Part shown: positions 20,443 through 32,537 of the stretch, piece by piece
How positions within the stretch are numbered: the stretch's first letter is position 1
Layout: every line of letters starts with the position of its first letter
Assembly: GCA_006176705.1 (NCBI GenBank)
Contig: QRFJ01000055.1
Location: 558,001 to 622,000, forward strand
Length of the DNA: 64,000 bases
Source of the DNA: Cocos nucifera
Lineage: Eukaryota > Streptophyta > Magnoliopsida > Arecales > Arecaceae
Direction of reading: 5' to 3'
Notes under the pieces: generated by a model
The model's input: the letters and a program-made list of their open reading frames with translations, nothing else
What the model was told of the DNA's origin: nothing
Database searches by the model: none
Translations under genes and position numbers: made by a program

Positions 20443-22242
20443 CTAAAGCCAATTGGCTACAAGTCTAAGTCCCATCTTCTCAAGGTGGGCTTCGATCTTC
20501 TGCTGGCCCAACGGCTTTGTAAGTGGGTCTGCCACATTATCTGTGGAGTTGACTCTCTTGACCTCAACGTAACCTTTCTCAAGGTAATCGCGGATGAGAT
20601 GATATCGCCGCTCAATGTGCTTGGACTTCTGGTGAGACCTCGGCTCCTTAGCAAGGGCTATGGCGCCATTGTTGTCGCAGTAAAGAGGAATGGCATCTGA
20701 TGGCATTACTCCAATTTCTGCAGCAAACTTCTTGTACCAGAACGCTTCCTTTGCAGCCTCTGATGCAGCTATATATTCTGCTTCCATGGTGGAATCTGCT
20801 ATCACAGTTTGCTTGGAACTCTTCCAGCTGACAGCTCCACCATTGCACACAAACAGACTTCCAGATGTCGACTTTCGATCATCTATATCGGACATGAAGT
20901 CCGAGTCTGTGTATCCCTGAACTTGGAGTTCTCCATTACCAAAGACCAACATCATATCCTTAGTTCTTCTCAAGTACTTAAGGATACATTTCACAGAAGT
21001 CCAGTGTTCTTCACCTGGATTTGACTGATATCTGCTTGTGACACTCACAGCATGGGCTATATCAGGTCGTGTACATAGCATGGCATACATGAGGCTCCCT
21101 ATTGCAGAAGCATAAGGGATCTTGCTCATGCGTTCTATTTCCTCAGGTGTGCTGGGGCACATCTTCTTGGAAAGATGAATACCATGTCTGAAGGGTATTA
21201 ATCCCCTCTTAGAGTTTTCCATACTAAACCTCTTTAGTACTTCCTCTATGTACATCTTCTGTGAAAGTCCTAGCATCCTATTCGGTCTATCCCTATAGAC
21301 CTTAATTCCTAGAATAAAGGATGCTTCACCTAGGTCTTTCATGGAGAATTCCTTAGACAACCACATCTTGACTGATGTCAACATGGGAATATCATTCCCA
21401 ATAAGGAGGATGTCATCCACGTACAATACGAGGAAGACAACAGCGCTCCCACTGACCCTTTTGAAAACACATGGTTCCTCTTCATTTTTGATGAAACCAA
21501 ACTTTTTGATCACATCATTGAAACGAGTGTTCCAGCTCCGAGATGCTTGCTTAAGTCCATATATGGACCTTTGCAGCTTGCAAACCTTGTGATCAGTATC
21601 ACTGGATGTGAAACCTAGCGGCTGTTCCATATAGATATCTTCCTCAAGATATCCATTTAGGAATGCCGTTTTCACGTCCATTTGCCATATTTCATAATCG
21701 AAATAGGCTGCAACAGCAAGCAATGTGCGGATGGATTTTAGCATAGCTACCGGGGAAAAGGTATCCTGATAGTCAATGCCTTCACGTTGACTATAACCTT
21801 TTGCCACCAGTCTAGCCTTGAATGTCTCCACATTCCCATCTGCACCAATCTTTCTCTTGAAGATCCATTTACACCCAATAGGTACTATACCTTCTGGTGG
21901 ATCTACCAAGGTCCAGACTTGGTTTGAGTGCATCGAGTCGATCTCTGACTTCATTGCCTCAAGCCATTTCTCGGAGTCGATATCTGATATCGCCTCGTTG
22001 TAGGTTTTGGGATCATCACCATGAGCACCATTACCTATGAGGAACATTTCCTCTACATCCTCTGAAATAATACCTAAGTATCTTTCAGGGGGACGGGAAA
22101 CTCTTTCCGATCTACGAGGTGGAGGAGGTAGTGTTCTTATTGGCTCAACCTGATTTGGTTCCACTTGGTCCTTAGCTCTTTCTGCTTGTGAGACTTTCTC
22201 ATCAAGCTTAATCTGCTTTCCAATGCCACTATCTTGAATAAA
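20443..22242 (-). CDS. Copia reverse transcriptase and RNase H (element A)
   Basis: This is an intact frame of about 600 codons, with the first Met giving 573 residues from 22164. It is the C-terminal half of the Copia polyprotein, which copies element RNA into DNA inside the particle. In order from the first Met it shows a PPPPRRSERVSRPPERYLG linker (residues ~10-30), RLVAKGYSQREGIDYQDTFS, QMDVKTAFLNG, SIYGLKQASRSW, the catalytic LYVDDILLIG, then the RNase H blocks YTDSDFMSDIDDRKSTSG, ADSTMEAEYIAASEA and the SKHIERRYHLIRDYL end. The stop TAG is at 20443-20445. It is in the same frame as the integrase and separated only by a TAG at 22243, so translation would need readthrough or would start internally. 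No other defect is visible. Confidence 0.9.
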   Translation of the reverse strand, partial: FIQDSGIGKQIKLDEKVSQAERAKDQVEPNQVEPIRTLPPPPRRSERVSRPPERYLGIISEDVEEMFLIGNGAHGDDPKTYNEAISDIDSEKWLEAMKSEIDSMHSNQVWTLVDPPEGIVPIGCKWIFKRKIGADGNVETFKARLVAKGYSQREGIDYQDTFSPVAMLKSIRTLLAVAAYFDYEIWQMDVKTAFLNGYLEEDIYMEQPLGFTSSDTDHKVCKLQRSIYGLKQASRSWNTRFNDVIKKFGFIKNEEEPCVFKRVSGSAVVFLVLYVDDILLIGNDIPMLTSVKMWLSKEFSMKDLGEASFILGIKVYRDRPNRMLGLSQKMYIEEVLKRFSMENSKRGLIPFRHGIHLSKKMCPSTPEEIERMSKIPYASAIGSLMYAMLCTRPDIAHAVSVTSRYQSNPGEEHWTSVKCILKYLRRTKDMMLVFGNGELQVQGYTDSDFMSDIDDRKSTSGSLFVCNGGAVSWKSSKQTVIADSTMEAEYIAASEAAKEAFWYKKFAAEIGVMPSDAIPLYCDNNGAIALAKEPRSHQKSKHIERRYHLIRDYLEKGYVEVKRVNSTDNVADPLTKPLGQQKIEAHLEKMGLRLVANWL

Positions 22243-23094
22243 CTATTTTTCAAGAAATATGGCATGTCGACTCACAATCACATTGTGGTCTTCTGGAATG
22301 TAGAAATAGTATCCTAATGACTCTTTAGGATATCCTATGAATCGAGCTCTAAAGGACCTAAACTCTAACTTGTCCGCTTGTTGTCTTTTGACATAAGCCG
22401 GACAACCCCAAATTCTGAGATGACTCAGACTTGGTTTCTTACCGTGCCATATCTCATACGGTGTGGTAGGAACGGTTTTAGAGGGAACCCTATTCAGTAA
22501 ATAGATTGAAGTTAATAATGAATGTCCCCAAAGAAAATCTGGGAGGTCTGTGAAGCTCATCATGGATCGAACCATATCCAATAGAGTCCGATTTCTCCGT
22601 TCTGAAACCCCGTTGAGTTGAGGTGTTCCTGGTGGAGTCCATTGAGAGACTATGCCATTTTCCTTAAGATAGTCTAGGAATTCCCGGCTAAGGTATTCAC
22701 CTCCTCGATCTGATCGAAGAACCTTAATGGGTTTTCCAGTTTGTTTTTCTACTTCATGTCTGAATTCTTTGAACTTTTCAAAGGCTTCAGACTTATGTCT
22801 CATAAGATACACATACCCATACCTAGACAGATCATCGGTAAAGGTAATGAAGTAGACAAAATTGCCTCTAGCCGGCACATCGAATGGGCCGCACACATCA
22901 GTATGTACTAGGGCAAGGAGATCTGTGGCCCTCTCCCCATGTCCAACAAAAGGGAGTTTAGTCATTTTGCCTTGAAGACAAGATTCACAAGTTGGATACG
23001 ACTCAAAAGTCAATGGACTCAATAGCCCATTTTTCTCCAATTTGTTAATCCTATCTTCTGCTATATGACCTAATCTCAGGTGCCATAGATATCT
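22243..23094 (-). CDS. Copia integrase (element A), 5' end in the assembly gap
   Basis: The frame is open from the gap edge to TAG at 22243-22245. It shows the zinc-finger cysteines (CESCLQGKMTKLPF), the catalytic Asp in LVHTDVCGPFD, the second Asp in VLRSDRGGEYLS and the Glu in PQLNGVSERRNRT, so the D-D-E triad is complete. C-terminal blocks PYEIWHGKKPSLSHLRIWGC and GYPKESLGYYFY follow. The enzyme inserts element DNA into the host genome. The frame is identical to that of reverse transcriptase, so only the TAG breaks the polyprotein. B and C carry the same TAG. Confidence 0.9.
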   Translation of the reverse strand, partial: RYLWHLRLGHIAEDRINKLEKNGLLSPLTFESYPTCESCLQGKMTKLPFVGHGERATDLLALVHTDVCGPFDVPARGNFVYFITFTDDLSRYGYVYLMRHKSEAFEKFKEFRHEVEKQTGKPIKVLRSDRGGEYLSREFLDYLKENGIVSQWTPPGTPQLNGVSERRNRTLLDMVRSMMSFTDLPDFLWGHSLLTSIYLLNRVPSKTVPTTPYEIWHGKKPSLSHLRIWGCPAYVKRQQADKLEFRSFRARFIGYPKESLGYYFYIPEDHNVIVSRHAIFLEK

Positions 23095-24094
23095 NNNNNN
23101 NNNNNNNNNNNNNNNNNNNNNNNNNNNNNNNNNNNNNNNNNNNNNNNNNNNNNNNNNNNNNNNNNNNNNNNNNNNNNNNNNNNNNNNNNNNNNNNNNNNN
23201 NNNNNNNNNNNNNNNNNNNNNNNNNNNNNNNNNNNNNNNNNNNNNNNNNNNNNNNNNNNNNNNNNNNNNNNNNNNNNNNNNNNNNNNNNNNNNNNNNNNN
23301 NNNNNNNNNNNNNNNNNNNNNNNNNNNNNNNNNNNNNNNNNNNNNNNNNNNNNNNNNNNNNNNNNNNNNNNNNNNNNNNNNNNNNNNNNNNNNNNNNNNN
23401 NNNNNNNNNNNNNNNNNNNNNNNNNNNNNNNNNNNNNNNNNNNNNNNNNNNNNNNNNNNNNNNNNNNNNNNNNNNNNNNNNNNNNNNNNNNNNNNNNNNN
23501 NNNNNNNNNNNNNNNNNNNNNNNNNNNNNNNNNNNNNNNNNNNNNNNNNNNNNNNNNNNNNNNNNNNNNNNNNNNNNNNNNNNNNNNNNNNNNNNNNNNN
23601 NNNNNNNNNNNNNNNNNNNNNNNNNNNNNNNNNNNNNNNNNNNNNNNNNNNNNNNNNNNNNNNNNNNNNNNNNNNNNNNNNNNNNNNNNNNNNNNNNNNN
23701 NNNNNNNNNNNNNNNNNNNNNNNNNNNNNNNNNNNNNNNNNNNNNNNNNNNNNNNNNNNNNNNNNNNNNNNNNNNNNNNNNNNNNNNNNNNNNNNNNNNN
23801 NNNNNNNNNNNNNNNNNNNNNNNNNNNNNNNNNNNNNNNNNNNNNNNNNNNNNNNNNNNNNNNNNNNNNNNNNNNNNNNNNNNNNNNNNNNNNNNNNNNN
23901 NNNNNNNNNNNNNNNNNNNNNNNNNNNNNNNNNNNNNNNNNNNNNNNNNNNNNNNNNNNNNNNNNNNNNNNNNNNNNNNNNNNNNNNNNNNNNNNNNNNN
24001 NNNNNNNNNNNNNNNNNNNNNNNNNNNNNNNNNNNNNNNNNNNNNNNNNNNNNNNNNNNNNNNNNNNNNNNNNNNNNNNNNNNNNNNNNNNNNN
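23095..24094. other. Assembly gap of 1000 Ns
   Basis: The gap is exactly 1000 bases, so its length is probably a placeholder. In B the stretch between the corresponding flanks (about 54221 to 56511) is about 2.3 kb even after a deletion. The missing part of A should therefore hold the gag, protease, integrase N-terminus and part of the leader, and is longer than shown. Confidence 0.9.
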
Positions 24095-24874
24095 CTTAAT
24101 TCTTAATTAAGTTGGGTTCATAAACAAAATATGCACAATAAATCCTAGGGTTTCAGGATCTAGGGTTTTGCAGAAAGTAAGTTTTGGGTTTCTGATTAAG
24201 GACGAACACGCAGCACCCCTACACGTCATAAGAACACCCCATCGAATGGGAAGAGAGGGCCTTTAAACCCTTCTTCGTTCTTATGACCGGACGGCCAAGA
24301 GGAACGCCTTAATCAGGAACATGTAAATCTACAAAACAGTTATAGATCTATATCATATATCTCATATACAAATTTAGATCTAATCAAGGCATATTTTGCA
24401 TACATCTCATGTATCAAATCATGCATGTTTTCAGATCTAAATTATCTCATAATAATCTAAAAAATTAGATTTAAATTGATCTAATCAAAATAAATTCTAA
24501 TCTAGACAATTATGTAGAACTATTCTACAACTAGTCTAGTCATGCATCTATCATATCTCATATGATATTTAAAATTAAATAATTTTTATTTGCTGTTTAT
24601 CAGATGTTATTATAACACTTATAATATCAGAAAATAGTAAATAAGAAGATCTAAAATATGATTTAATCATATTAAATCAAAGACATGCAAAACTATTCTA
24701 TAGAACTATTCTATTCTAGAACTAGTCATGCATATCTTCATGTTCTTAGATCCAAATCATTTAATTTTAATTTTTCTGATTTCAGATCTGATCACATCTC
24801 ATGTGACATCTGAAATCACTTTATTTTTAATTAAAATAAAATTAAAATCAGATCTAAACAATTTTAGAACCATG
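24095..24874 (-). other. Untranslated leader of A
   Basis: This is A/T-rich sequence with no coding frame, closely matching 56511-57295 of B. It lies between the gap and the primer-binding site. Confidence 0.75.
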
Positions 24875-24886
24875 GCTCTGATACCA
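24875..24886 (-). other. Primer-binding site of A
   Basis: GCTCTGATACCA on the plus strand is the exact complement of TGGTATCAGAGC, the tRNA-iMet primer site of plant Copia elements. Two bases separate it from the 5' LTR. Confidence 0.85.
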
Positions 24887-24888
24887 GT

Positions 24889-27170
24889 TGAAGGGAAATC
24901 CTGATTTCCCGGTCCAGGTTCGTCCAGATCTGATTAGATCAAGAGATATATTTCAAAAATTTTCTCTTGATCTTCAATCAGATCTTGATATGTTTCAGAT
25001 CTGATTCTTATTATTTTAATAAATAAAATAAAATAAGATAAATTAAATCAAATTTAATTTACCTGATTTGGGTAATCCTATTACCCTGTAGATGATCCTG
25101 ATTGCAGCGGAAGGTTCTGGATCTTAGCCACGCAAGCGCCTGGCCTCTACCGGTATCCACTCGGGTTGGATCTGGAGAATCCTCTTCTTCTCTATCACAC
25201 CTCCAAAAATCAGATCTGGATCTGATCTGGAGGATCTTCAAAACTCTTTTGAAGATCTGCAGTCGTCCTTTTGCAGCAGCGCAGCCTTCTTGCTTTTGAT
25301 CGCCTTTCCTTGATCTGAATCGCACCAAACTAAGTCCAAAACACTTTTGGACGTGGAGAGCAAGGGGAGAAGAGAGTATGGCATGGAGAAGGAGGGGAGA
25401 GGCAGCCTTGGACGTGGGAAATCTCTATTCAAATTCACTTAGGATTAGGGTTGGGCGCAGGGTCTTATTTATAGACCTCTTGTGATCCAACTCCTCTTCC
25501 TCTCAACCAATCACAACCCTTTGTGAAATCAGATCTAAATCTGATTGGTTGAAAAAGAGACCCCTGGATTCCTCCTTAGAGGGCGCCTAAGACCAGTCAA
25601 ACTGGATTCTTAGTAGAACTCTGATTGGAATCCTAAAGGGAGGTGGAGTCCTTGTCCAACAAGGACTCCTAGGCGCCTCCTACTTGGGCTCACGCCACCC
25701 TTGGCGTGCGCCCTTCTCCTTGCCAGGTTCTGGCAGGGGGACAAGCCCCCACCAGCTCTCCAATAGGTGCATGACATGTGGTCAAAAGTCAAAGGGTCAA
25801 TGGTCAACGTTTGACCAGTCAAAGGTAGACTTTTGACCAAAGTCAAAGAACAAGAAATGGCAGGTGACCAAAAATGGCAGGTAATGTCTTACAAATAAGA
25901 CAACCTATTCTGACTTGGACAACCTCCAGTCAGACCATATGAAGGCCTCTGATTGAGCACAAACTCCTTTGGCTCAGTCAGGACAACTTATTTATGATAG
26001 TAAAAGAAGAACGTTAGGTTCAATCGAGTGCTAGCACGATTTCCTTGAACCTAATTGAATCTCATTCAGATCAATTGAACTAGATCAGTTCAATTGATGA
26101 TCACCAGATTCAAACCCTTGTTTGTGTGACCCAGTTAGGTTCAGTTCTGTATGGTAATGGGATATGTCATGATCTCTATCATAGACATCATCGAAACTCC
26201 TTTCGATGGATCAGAACTCTTCTGATTCGAACAGCTAGAATGATCGATCATCTAAATCATTCTAATTGCTCCCAAAATCCACCAGTGACACCTAGCAGTA
26301 TATGGTGGCAACCCATCAGAGCTGAATGCGAACCTCTTGGTGCAGCTACCTGTGTGATTCAGTTCTTCTATCTTGAGCCCCGATCAGATTAGGGTTAAGG
26401 TGAACTCGTCAAACCCTAGTCTCTGTCATATGATGTAATCATTCGATTCGAGTCCAATGTGAAAATCTAAATAGAAACTCTTTCTATTATTTCACTCTAC
26501 CATGGCCATGGATTTCTGGACTTGATTCTCATGATCATCATAGGGCTACTCCTCTACCACCGAGGTAGATAGATCCCATCTTGATGCAATCCAGTTCCTA
26601 CAATGAACATGCTCATAGCCAACATACACCTCAGGGTTCCATATGGCTAGGAGACCGAGTAATGGTGTAGTCAAACTATAACACCCTCAAGGTGAACTGC
26701 CGATGCATCTCAGGTCAAAGAACCAGACACACTACTGCAGCATCGAGTCAGTCATTGACGAGAAGGTAGACTCCCTAATGACTACTCGAGGTGGTCACGC
26801 TCAGTGCCCTCGTTCTCTAACGAGTACCTATACTCTCGCTCCGGTGTCTCCACACCGTAGACTCAAGACTCATCTACTAAGGAGAAGCGATCGTACACCA
26901 ACCTTCCGGATCAATCACCATCCTCGTGATGATCCTATGGTCGGGAGCTGTTTATGAGTTAATAATGATTATTCATGTCTTAAATTTTCAACTCTTGAAA
27001 ATATGAATTATCATTACCATTAACTCAAAGGATGTATCACAGACACTAAGTACACATGTGTGATAGAAAATAACCCATTTTATTAATTATAGTCAAAATT
27101 ACAATTTTGCCCCTAGAAGTGTATTACAAGTGTCAGCCAATTCTGGCTTCTAGGGCACATATATCTAACA
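24889..27170 (-). repeat. 5' LTR of A
   Basis: This 2282 bp copy starts TGAAGGGAAATCC and ends CTAACA on the plus strand. It is nearly identical to 18145-20428. A few small indels are visible, for example ACCTAAGCTTGTG in the 3' copy against ACCTCTTGTG here. Confidence 0.93.
25464..25474 (-). promoter_or_regulatory. TATA box of the A 5' LTR
   Basis: CTTATTTATAG on the plus strand reads CTATAAATAAG on the transcribed strand. It is conserved in all five LTR copies of the family (for example 57876-57886 in B). Confidence 0.6.
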
Positions 27171-29930
27171 ATCCTAACCATCAAACCCTAATCCAGGATC
27201 ACCTTGATGATTAACAATCATATATAAAACATTTGCATACATTATAGTAGATATAGAGGAATACCTCTATCACTAAATCCAAATTTTGGCAGAGTTTCCA
27301 CTAGGAACCTAAGTGTTCGCCCTCCAACGATGATCCACACAAGAATAGAGACAAAACACTAGCTCCTTACACCGTTCCTGTTGATCAAATTCTTCTGTGA
27401 AGAATTTGATCAACCTTTCTTGGCAAAAATACACTATAACAAGTGTTAGCCTTAATGCCTTTCTCTCACACTTCTTTCTCCCCATAATCTTTTCTAATTC
27501 TCTTCCTAAACCCTTGACCTGAAGTAGACTTCTTGTCCTAATTAGGACCTTATCTTTACAAGGGGAAGGAAGAGGATTCATTTAGACATCCTAGAGAAAG
27601 AAACTACTTTCACTCTTCTTGGCTTTCTATTTCTCTTTCTTTATAATCTCCTTATCTTGCCTAATTCTCTTCCTTAACCTTTGTCTTAGAAGGAAGACTT
27701 CTTGTCTTAAAATAAGACCTTGTTCTTAGATAAAAGAGGAAGAAAATTGAGGCTTTGGACAACTTGGAGATAATGTTAAAAAGAAGAGAAAACTCTTAGA
27801 TGCAAAAACACCCCAAGCGCATGCCACCTATTTATAGGTGGTGCATGGAGGATGCAAATCCCCACATCCTATGCCTATCCAAAAAGCTTTTCATGCCCTT
27901 CTATTCTTCTCATGCCCATTCAGCAAAGTTTCGTGACACATGTGGATAAACACCAGAATTTAAATTGAAGGAGACACCTTCTTGTAGAAGGACTTCTCGG
28001 TGAAAAATAACTTCCAATTGGTGTTTTTCCAAAGTATCGCAAAGCTTATCTTAAGAGGGGCATCCACTCTATCCTATGGATAGGGTTTCCATCTGATTGG
28101 CCATCCAATGGCCTAGATAAGTGGTGCCAAAAATAGATTAGGCATGGGAAAGGGAATAACATGAGAGAGGGTGAGAGCCCCTAACCATTTGGACTCTAAG
28201 TCCAAGTGGCGCCAAGATAAGAGGGCCCAGCTAGGGTTGATCTTTATCCATTTAATCCGATGACAAGATGATTAAGAGTCAGAAGGACTCTTTGGTGCTC
28301 CTTAGTCATCTAAACTTTATGTTAAAATATTTCTTTGTGAAACATAAATGGATAAACATTAAGGGAAAAGGCATCCCATACCAAAGGGGCACCAACAATT
28401 TCATGCACACACAACCCCCATGCCCATAATTTTTGACCTAGTCAAAAGCCCTTTGGGGCATGGATGAAGGGGAGAGCATAGATATTGGTGTGCCACATGG
28501 GTCTTAACACAAAGCAGAAGGACTCTTAGTCCTTTTGCATGCCACATGTGCACCAATCTTATGAAAGAAAATATGTGCCACATATGGATAGAGTCCAAGG
28601 TAAACGGACTCCTCCAAATAGGCATGGATTAGGCTTAGAGGTGTCCAATGCTAGCTGCCTCAGAGTCGCTCAACCCAATCTATATCCCACATAAAATTGG
28701 TTAGCCAAAATGCCAAGAATCAAAACAAAACTAGAACCAAACTCAAATCCAATTCAAATTAGAGGCCAAGGTTTGCAACATGTGCTAGCATGTTAATCTT
28801 GCAAATATGATCTAATCCAATTAGACCCTTGATCAATATTTTTTGTGTGTGATCCATTGGGTTCCACATCTAGCCAGCAATAGGTCCATGTGTAAGTTGA
28901 CCAGATTTGATTAGAACCCTTTTTAATCAATTTAGGTCAAATTCAAGCTAACCTGATTTTAGCAGTTAGAACTCTTTCTAATTGGTGATCAAATTCAACT
29001 CTTTAATTCAATCAAACCTACAAGACAAGATTGATATCTAGTAATATATCATGTCTACTAGAAAGATATGAAATTTTGATAGAAATATCAAAAATATCCT
29101 TTAGTGATAAGTTATTATGCAATTTAATCTTTCGATCATACTATATCCTGAATATGTTTATGAGTATAGATTTATATCAAACTCAATTATATATCATATT
29201 TCACTCAATCTTATAATGATGATTTGATTAATAAAATATTAGAAATCTATTCTAATTTTTATTTTACTTTGATCAAAGTTTTTTCTAAATGATCATATGA
29301 TTGGAGTGAGTAGGATGCGGTCTCCTCTTACTAGGAGTGATTGATTCTATGTTGATCTACTCACAACCTCCATACACAATCCATCATATCTAGAATACTC
29401 TATACATGACTAGGTCATGAATGAGTATGAACCAAAATATGGATTCATGTGTACAAGATTTCATGTCTGTCTCAGGTCTAAGAATCACTTGCACTACTCT
29501 CACTCAGAGAATTATCTTTTGACATACAAGTAAGGCTCCATAAGATGTTCTCAAGTTGGATCAATTTAATAAACTTATTCTCTGATGAGTACCCATATTA
29601 TTGTATTAGTGTCTCTATACAAGTGATTGTGAGATCAATCATCCTCTCCCTTATGCATATATAGGATGTGCTAGTCTTTCTAAAAATATTGATCTCCGAC
29701 TCAATGATTCATTGACTGAAAATATTCTAGATTAGTATTTTAGGATTTTAGGTCTCGCTAGTATGCATGATCTTATCATAGCTCTAAAATCATTATCCTA
29801 ATATATGGGATTTATCATAATCTTAATAAATATAAGATGCAGCATATAATGAAACAAAATATCTTAATAATATCATTATATGAGTTAGAAGATAATATAG
29901 AAAAATTTCTATCACATCAACCATGTGATT
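27171..29930 (-). repeat. 5' LTR of K, second part (right end uncertain)
   Basis: The sequence resumes after A with the second ATCCT copy. A minus-strand TATAAATAGGTGG box lies near 27828-27840. No coding frame of note is present. The end near TCTATCACATCA (about 29930) is a guess because the partner LTR is outside the window. The total would be about 2.8 kb. Confidence 0.4.
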
Positions 29931-30184
29931 GACTTGTAGAGTATAATTCTTTTATTTTCAAATAGAGATACTTGGAGAATAAATGTAGGTGCTAGGTTTG
30001 GCACTAAATCACTATAAATTTATGATGTTTGTGTATGTTGTTGATGCTTTACTTCTTGCATCTTCTTTGTACTACTGGCATACTTTGCATATAATTTACA
30101 TCTACTTAATTAAGTTGTTCTTGAGTATATAATTATTTTTGTAAAAATTTTTGAACCCAATTCATCCCCCTTTTGGATTGCTAT
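29931..30184. other. Unassigned sequence between K and P
   Basis: The sequence has no coding frame. Its plus strand ends with TTTTTGAACCCAATTCATCC and a C-run, then TTTTGG. This resembles the CAATTCACCCCC-TTGG phrase found near the ends of some plant LTRs, so it may be a scrap of another element into which P inserted. Confidence 0.3.
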
Positions 30185-32524
30185 TATTAGATGTATGCTC
30201 TAGAAGTCATATTAGCATGACACATTATAATATTTCTAGGATTTATTTTATACTTGATTTATTAAAATTAATAAAATAATTTTTTTTTAATCTATTCATG
30301 TTTAATGTGTCTATGAATCGTCCAAGGAGTTAATGGACAATAGCAGATATTTTTGAGTGTTAAAAATTTGAGAAATGTATTATTATAGATTAACTCCTGA
30401 AATACTTCCAATCGAGGGATCATCATGGAAATGATGATTGATTCGATTAGGTCAGTGCATGGATCACTTTCTTTGGAGTAGATGAGTCTTAAGTCTATAG
30501 TGTAGAGACATTGAGTGAGAGTATGGAGGGTTATTAGAGAACATCGATATTGAGCATGACCATATAAGAGATCATATGGATGTCTACCCACTCGTCAGTA
30601 ATATTCTTAAGGCTATAGTAGTATGAGTGGTTCCTTGAACTGCGGCACCTCGACTACTTACAATGGGGTTATTATAGTTTGACTACATATAAATATGATC
30701 TTTTAACCATTTGGGTTCTTATAGTATATGTTAGCTATCGTAGGTTCATTATGGGAGTAGGTGTGTACTTATAAAGGATCTATCGATTTTAGTAGTAAGG
30801 AGTAGTCCCATGAAATTTGAGAAGCCATGTCCATAAGTCTATGGCCACAGTAAGGTGATTGATGGAAAGAAGTTTCCATTAGTATCACATTTGGACTGGA
30901 GCTAATTGAATTTTTTATATGATAGATATTAGGATTTGACGAGTTTTCATAACCTTCATCTTATCGAAACTCATGATAAAGAAACTGAATCACACGGTAA
31001 TTACACCTAGGATTTTTATCTTTTTTGCTAGATTGCCACCACATACTATTAGGCATCACTAGTGAATTATGATAACTTACTAGGATCATTCTGAATCAAT
31101 GATCCTAGTTTAGGTGAGAGTTGAAGTTATTCTAATCCATCGAAAAAAGTTTTGATGATACTATGATGGAGATCATGGTATATCTTACTACTAGATGGAA
31201 CGAAACCTATAAGATCACATACAAAAGAGATTCTTGACAAATCAGATGGTTGAATTATGATTATGAATCATAATAAAAATTAATTATTATTGTGATTAAT
31301 AATGCAAATATTGCAGTAAATTAATTCACTAAGTATTAGTGAATTATAAGAGGATTGATTAAGCAATTAGATTATTGTCTAGCTCAATCTGATTGAGCTA
31401 TGGGTTTAAATTAGATCTAATTAAATTAGATTCAATTATTTTTAATTTGTATATAATCAGATCAAGCCCAATTGGATTATAAAATAATCTAATTGCATAA
31501 GGCGATTAATTCCTAATTTGATTAAAACTTGATTCAATCAATTTTCTAATTAGATTAGAATTTAATCCAAATTTAATTAGATTCCTAATTGGACTAGGAA
31601 TTAACTTAAATTGGGTGCAACCTAATCTTAAATTGGTTAGGATTAAATTAGATTTAAATTGGATTTAAATCAGCTAATATAGGAATCCTAGTTGGACTAG
31701 GACTCCTACTCCATGCGCCACCATTCTTCATGCCAAAAAAGGAGACCATCCCTTTTATTTTTGCACCACCAACAACCATGCAAAAGCCCTTCTACATGTC
31801 TTTAAGTGTCCCATTTTGGATAAGGATCAAATCAGATAAGATCTGATTTTGATTGGATTCAAATAGGAGTCCTACTTTGATTGGGTTTGACCTAGTCAAA
31901 ACCTAGTCTTACCCTAACACTTGGACCCTTTTTAAAAGAAGCCTTATGGGCATAAGAGGGGATTATTCATGTGAAAAACAATCTGAAAACCCTTCTTTGG
32001 GCATGGCTTTGAGGCATGGGTTCACCTTGGGGCATGAGAAAATTGTAGAGAGAAAGAAGGAAGGGTTCTCTCTTCTTCAAGCCTTCTTCCTTCTACACCT
32101 AGTCTTCTTCCTTCTTGAGAGAGTCTTGGAGATTGAAGAAGATCCTGTTCAACCATTAAGAAAGCATTCTCTGCAAGGGAGCTAGCACCTTGGGGAGAAC
32201 AAAGAGCCTCCAATCAGATCAGGCCTTATGTGGATACTCATAGAGGCCAGGCACATGCGTGGCTACATTAGAAGCTGAATTCATCCACAGATCTAGATTT
32301 GAGAAGAAATTCTATGATTCAAGTATATGATTCTATCATAAATTTTATTTTATTCTCTAAAATCAGATGTCTCTTATCTTATTTATCATCATATGAATTA
32401 GATCCATTGGTATAAAATTTAGATCTATACATGCATAAGATAAAATCTAATTTAATCTAGTCTTCTACTGCTTGTTTTCAAAATTATTTTTAAAATCTAC
32501 ATGTAAAATACCTAAAATCCAATA
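30185..32524 (+). repeat. 5' LTR of P
   Basis: It starts TATTAGATGTATGCTCTAGA, a decayed form of the TGTTAGATATATG start of family A, and ends CCTAAAATCCAATA one base before a primer-binding site. The length of about 2.3 kb also matches family A. A TTTTAAAAG box lies near 31930. No partner LTR is in the window. Confidence 0.7.
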
Positions 32525-32525
32525 G

Positions 32526-32537
32526 TAGTATCAGAGC
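32526..32537 (+). other. Primer-binding site of P
   Basis: TAGTATCAGAGC differs by one G-to-A change from TGGTATCAGAGC. Its orientation sets P on the plus strand. Confidence 0.75.

Larger units (their letters stand above)
18145..27170 (-). mobile_element. A: near-complete Copia retrotransposon, recent insertion
   Basis: The element has LTRs of 2284 and 2282 bp, matching target duplications, a polypurine tract, a primer-binding site and long open integrase and reverse transcriptase frames. By eye I count about fifteen differences between the two LTRs, which points to a young insertion. The gag, protease and integrase start fall in an assembly gap. The same family recurs as B and C at the right end of the window. 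Confidence 0.92.

Noticed and set aside
27309..28625. Short minus-strand frames (90 and 74 codons) as host genes
   Set aside because: They lie in the K LTR, have no motif and no codon or splice pattern of a gene.
31946..32213. Overlapping frames on both strands in the P LTR
   Set aside because: No conserved domain; overlapping frames in opposite strands in an LTR are expected by chance.
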